Shown here: positions 6,253 to 8,726 of the stretch, one piece after another
Layout of the letters: the number at the start of each line of letters is the position of its first letter
Numbering within the stretch: the first letter of the stretch is position 1
Source of the DNA: Marinagarivorans sp. UBA5868
GTDB taxonomy: Bacteria; Pseudomonadota; Gammaproteobacteria; Pseudomonadales; Cellvibrionaceae
Direction: 5' to 3'
Length of the DNA stretch: 8,726 bases
Assembly (NCBI GenBank): GCA_002432095.1
Contig: DJFQ01000046.1
Location: forward strand, 21,014-29,739
Program-made: the position numbers and the translations under genes
The notes under the pieces: generated by a model
Database searches by the model: none
The model's input: the letters and a program-made list of their open reading frames with translations, nothing else
Told to the model about the DNA's origin: nothing

Positions 6253-7001
6253 TAAGGTTTTATCCCTTTATGGAGCGCCACAACGCCACCGGTCATGTTG
6301 TGATAAGTGCACTGGCTGAAACCCGCCGCTTCCATCATTTGCTTGAGGGTTTCCTGATCCGGGTGCATGCGAATGCTCTCGGCCAAATAGCGGTAACTGT
6401 CCGCATCTCCCGCCACTAGCTTGCCCATCAGCGGCAGTACGCGAAAAGAGTAGGTGTCGTATGCTTTTTCCAGCAGACCAGAAAGTGGCTTGGAAAACTC
6501 CAGCACCAATAATCGCCCACCGGGTTTCAGTACGCGCAGCATGGAGCGAAGCGCGAGATCTTTGTCGGTGACGTTGCGCAGGCCAAAGGCAATGGTAATG
6601 CAATCAAACGTATGGTCGGGAAAGGGCAGATATTGTGCATCCGCCTGGGTAAAAAGCAGATTTTGGCTGACGCCTCGGTCAAGCAGTTTGTCGCGACCGA
6701 CGCGCAGCATGGCGGCGTTGATATCGGCCAGTACTACTGTTCCAGTGGGGCCGGTGAGGCGGGAGAACTTCTGCGCCAAATCACCAGTGCCGCCTGCGAT
6801 GTCCAGAATTGTCTGGCCCGGGCGCACTGCCGCCATTTCCACCGTGAACATCTTCCACAAGCGGTGGACGCCCCCGGACATCAAATCGTTCATCAGGTCG
6901 TATTTGCCGGCGACGGAATGAAAAACCTCAGCAACACGGCCGGCTTTTTCCCCGGCTTTTACCTTCTGAAAACCGAAATCGGTATATTGGTCTTTTTCCA
7001 T
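6252..7001 (-). CDS. ubiE: Ubiquinone/menaquinone C-methyltransferase UbiE
   Basis: SAM-dependent C-methyltransferase acting on 2-polyprenyl-6-methoxy-1,4-benzoquinol in ubiquinone synthesis, and on demethylmenaquinol where menaquinone is made. The length of 249 residues is typical. Seen: the family signature [17 protein letters not shown] (34-50), SAM motif [11 protein letters not shown] (67-76), acidic Asp93 in [18 protein letters not shown] (119-127), the second family signature [13 protein letters not shown] (132-144), and [15 protein letters not shown] (158-172). The ATG at 7001 is preceded by GAGGGGA with good spacing. It is the first gene of the ubiE-ubiJ-ubiB-dtd transcript, and a TACAAT box lies upstream in the divergent region. 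Confidence 0.98.
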   Translation of the reverse strand: MEKDQYTDFGFQKVKAGEKAGRVAEVFHSVAGKYDLMNDLMSGGVHRLWKMFTVEMAAVRPGQTILDIAGGTGDLAQKFSRLTGPTGTVVLADINAAMLRVGRDKLLDRGVSQNLLFTQADAQYLPFPDHTFDCITIAFGLRNVTDKDLALRSMLRVLKPGGRLLVLEFSKPLSGLLEKAYDTYSFRVLPLMGKLVAGDADSYRYLAESIRMHPDQETLKQMMEAAGFSQCTYHNMTGGVVALHKGIKP

Positions 7002-7027
7002 GGGGTCCCCTCATTCGCGAGTTGGCT

Positions 7028-7033
7028 ATTGTA
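7028..7033 (-). promoter_or_regulatory. Possible -10 box for the ubiE operon
   Basis: Minus-strand TACAAT, 5 of 6 to the sigma-70 -10 consensus, would start transcription roughly 20 bases before the ubiE ATG. No good -35 box is found 16-18 bp upstream. The divergent 7002-7130 region must also hold the promoter of the rightward genes; TAAAAT at 7067-7072 is a weak candidate for its -10, again without a clear -35. Confidence 0.35.
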
Positions 7034-7130
7034 CGGACAAATAAGCGCGGGAGGCACGGCCTGCTCTAAAATCTTTGGAGTGCCGATTCCTGCAGGCGCC
7101 GCCCTTTTTATTGGTCACTGGAGAGCTGCC

Positions 7131-7970
7131 ATGTTATTGCGCAGAAAATGTTTGTGGATGGTCGCGCTGCTGTGGACTGGAAATGTCGTGGCGCAGGAAA
7201 GCGGTTGTGTAACGCAAGCGCGCACGCCGATGGAACAGGCTTACTGCAAAATCCGCGCGGCCAATCCTGCAGCGGCGTTGCCGAGCCTGCAGGAGTTGCG
7301 GCGTAACCCCGAGAAGACCCAACGGCTGCTGTTGCGTCGTCCAGCGGAGCAAGCGGGCATCAGCCTTCCTCCGGAATCTGCGCCAGCGAAACCCAAGCCT
7401 GCTGCTCCTCCCGCTGCGCTGTCCCCGCCGTCTGCACGGACAGACAATGCCGCTAACAACGTTGTGGAACCCGAGCGAGTGGAGTCGGCATCACTTGCCG
7501 GTTGCGACTTTGGCGGCACCAACATTCGTTGCGGCGGCGAGCGATTTCAGTTACAGGGCAATTTGCCTAATAGCCGCTTGGCGCCAGGAGCTCTCGCACC
7601 GGAAGCGCGGGTCAGCTTTGCCGAATATACCGGGGGAAAGGGTGATCAGGCGGCGTTGATGGCATACGCTTCGGCAACCTATCTTCGCTATATAGAAGCC
7701 ATGCTCGATATAGGCTTGGGGGCATCCACCATGTCGTTCACCAAGTTTTATCACACATTTACAGATGCCCAGGCGAAGAGTACGCGATTTGGCGAGCGCC
7801 TTGCGGCTATGTTCGATTTTCTTAAAAAGGACAAGGTGACTATCGGCGTGCAGCCTCACTACAACGACGCCCTGCCCGAAGATATTCGCCAATGCATGGC
7901 ACTCAGCGAGCTTTTGCTGGTATGTGACAACGTGCAACAAAACTGGGTATATCGGAAGGTGAGCCTGTGA
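7131..7970 (+). CDS. Exported protein of unknown function with Pro/Ala-rich linker
   Basis: No family is recognised. The 279-residue product begins with a signal peptide: basic MLLRRK, a hydrophobic core (about 7-20) and a likely cleavage site after VVA (19-21), so the mature protein should be periplasmic or secreted. Two parts follow: an N-terminal segment (22-75) with Cys26 and Cys39, and, after a low-complexity Pro/Ala linker (about 79-103), a C-terminal domain (about 120-279) with Cys125/Cys134 and Cys255/Cys265. The six mature cysteines fall into three close pairs, suggesting three disulfides. A CDFGGTNIRCGG stretch (125-136) opens the C-domain. The ATG at 7131 has GGAG 7 bases upstream and the signal peptide begins exactly there; the open frame extends upstream but is antisense to ubiE. 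Its end overlaps the methyltransferase start by 4 bases (GTGA), implying co-translation. Confidence 0.85.
   Translation: MLLRRKCLWMVALLWTGNVVAQESGCVTQARTPMEQAYCKIRAANPAAALPSLQELRRNPEKTQRLLLRRPAEQAGISLPPESAPAKPKPAAPPAALSPPSARTDNAANNVVEPERVESASLAGCDFGGTNIRCGGERFQLQGNLPNSRLAPGALAPEARVSFAEYTGGKGDQAALMAYASATYLRYIEAMLDIGLGASTMSFTKFYHTFTDAQAKSTRFGERLAAMFDFLKKDKVTIGVQPHYNDALPEDIRQCMALSELLLVCDNVQQNWVYRKVSL
7956..7962 (+). promoter_or_regulatory. Ribosome binding site for the GTG start of the RNA methyltransferase
   Basis: AAGGTGA lies 4 bases before the GTG at 7967, inside the last codons of the exported-protein gene. It supports GTG as the start; no in-frame ATG follows until residue 152, well inside the conserved domain. 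Confidence 0.65.
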
Positions 7971-8515
7971 TCGGCGATCCCCCGCAGCGGGCGCACAGGC
8001 AGCTCAGTCATGCGGATCATGTTCCCAGTGGGCAAACATTTCCTTTGAGCCTGGTCGCGCAAGATGTGGCCGACCCAGCCAATATTGGCAGCTTGTTCCG
8101 CCTGGTGGATGCTCTGGGTGTTCGCCACCTGTATCTCGCTGGGGACAGCATCACTCCAGATAACTTAAAAGTTCGCCGCGCTGCCCGTTCCGCGCAGCAG
8201 ACCGTATCCTGGTCTTATCACAACGACTCTGTCGAATTGGTGCGGGCATTGAAGAGGCGCAATGCGTGGGTGGTGAGCCTCGAAATTACCAACATTAGTG
8301 AGGACGTGCGATTGCTTCACCTACCGCCAAACCGCGACGTTGTGCTGGTAGTGGGTGCAGAGAATGCGGGAGTGCAACAAGCGCTGCTGGACGAGTCTGA
8401 TCGAGTGGTACATATTCCAATGCGCGGGATGAACTCCTCCATGAACCTCGCCGTCGCTGCAGCCTTGGCGGTATTTGAAATGACGCGACAGTTAACGCTC
8501 GGCAGCGAATCGTAA
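7967..8515 (+). CDS. SPOUT-class TrmH/SpoU-family RNA 2'-O-methyltransferase
   Basis: Transfers a methyl group from SAM to a ribose 2'-OH in tRNA or rRNA; the target nucleotide cannot be told from sequence. It is short, 182 residues, essentially the bare trefoil-knot domain. Seen: motif 1 with DPANIGSLFRLVDALG (36-51), containing Asn39 and the catalytic-type Arg45; motif 2 with VVLVVGAENAGV (125-136), containing the Glu132-Asn133 pair and glycines of the SAM pocket; and motif 3 at about 156-171 with NSSMNLAVAAALAVFE, where Asn160 is the conserved Asn. There is no N-terminal L30-like substrate domain as in TrmH-type rRNA enzymes such as RlmB. Translation starts at GTG, overlapping the stop of the exported-protein gene. 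I leave the gene symbol blank because several short TrmH-like enzymes would fit. Confidence 0.92.
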   Translation: MIGDPPQRAHRQLSHADHVPSGQTFPLSLVAQDVADPANIGSLFRLVDALGVRHLYLAGDSITPDNLKVRRAARSAQQTVSWSYHNDSVELVRALKRRNAWVVSLEITNISEDVRLLHLPPNRDVVLVVGAENAGVQQALLDESDRVVHIPMRGMNSSMNLAVAAALAVFEMTRQLTLGSES

Positions 8516-8576
8516 AAGAAATGTTTTTACCGCTACAATCACCGCTATTTTCGCCCTATTTGATTAAGGTTTAGTT

Positions 8577-8726
8577 TTGGACGCGAGTACGATCAATAGT
8601 CTGCTTCTGCTCGGTGCGGTGCTGGTCGCGGCCAGTATTCTTATGAGTAGTTTTTCCACCCGACTCGGCATCCCGATTCTGGTGATTTTTTTATCGGTGG
8701 GCATGCTCGCGGGTGTTGATGGTATC
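8577..8726 (+). CDS. nhaP2: K+/H+ antiporter NhaP2 (CvrA), N-terminus only
   Basis: Inner-membrane CPA1-family cation/proton antiporter that exports K+ (or Na+) in exchange for protons. Only the first 50 residues lie in the window: a first membrane helix (about 8-22, [15 protein letters not shown]), then [16 protein letters not shown] and VGMLAG, which closely follow the start of the E. coli protein as I remember it ([26 protein letters not shown]). The match requires the start at the TTG at 8577, giving [16 protein letters not shown] lies 7 bases upstream (8566-8570). The gap 8516-8576 behind the methyltransferase contains TACAAT (8534-8539), a possible -10 box with no clear -35, and no obvious terminator. 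Confidence 0.93.
   Translation, partial: MDASTINSLLLLGAVLVAASILMSSFSTRLGIPILVIFLSVGMLAGVDGI

Noticed and set aside
6612..7130. In-frame upstream extension that would make the exported protein 452 aa
   Set aside because: The extension is antisense to ubiE and crosses the divergent promoter region. The ATG at 7131 has a ribosome site and begins a clear signal peptide.
1..8726. tRNA, rRNA, CRISPR array, insertion sequence, attachment site or toxin-antitoxin pair
   Set aside because: I found no cloverleaf-like sequence, regularly spaced direct repeats, transposase motifs or terminal inverted repeats with target duplications on reading both strands.

Overview
The window looks like chromosomal DNA of a gammaproteobacterium. 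The contiguous ubiE-ubiJ-ubiB block is a gammaproteobacterial ubiquinone arrangement, and the first 50 residues of an NhaP2/CvrA antiporter closely resemble the enterobacterial protein. A marine Cellvibrionaceae-like host (Saccharophagus/Teredinibacter type) is my guess from general flavour only. It is not demonstrated by the sequence.

Everything left of position 7001 is on the minus strand and everything right of 7131 is on the plus strand, with a 129-bp divergent region between them. Reading leftward from 7001, ubiE, ubiJ, ubiB and dtd are packed with 1-bp overlap, 4-bp overlap and a 4-bp gap. The first three serve aerobic ubiquinone synthesis (C-methylation, lipid-binding accessory factor, kinase-like factor). 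The fourth is the D-aminoacyl-tRNA deacylase. After a 107-bp gap comes a 74-residue membrane protein, then a 215-bp gap rich in short inverted repeats.

From 2981 leftward lies a tightly packed four-gene operon. It holds a small catalase-fold haem protein of the Y4iL-like type, two unrecognised proteins that are distant paralogues of one another, and the N-terminal two thirds or so of a DyP-type haem peroxidase that leaves the window at position 1. Gaps inside it are 2, 3 and 13 bp, each with a recognisable ribosome binding site. This is the most interesting part of the window: two different haem-peroxide enzyme folds bracket a pair of uncharacterised proteins. By eye the region is somewhat more A/T-rich than the ubi block, which would fit an accessory module.

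Rightward from 7131 an exported 279-residue protein of unknown function, with a Pro/Ala-rich linker and paired cysteines, is coupled by a GTGA overlap to a small SPOUT-family (TrmH/SpoU) RNA 2'-O-methyltransferase. The window then ends 50 codons into nhaP2, a K+(Na+)/H+ antiporter that appears to start at TTG. I see no tRNA, rRNA, CRISPR array, insertion sequence or phage gene.
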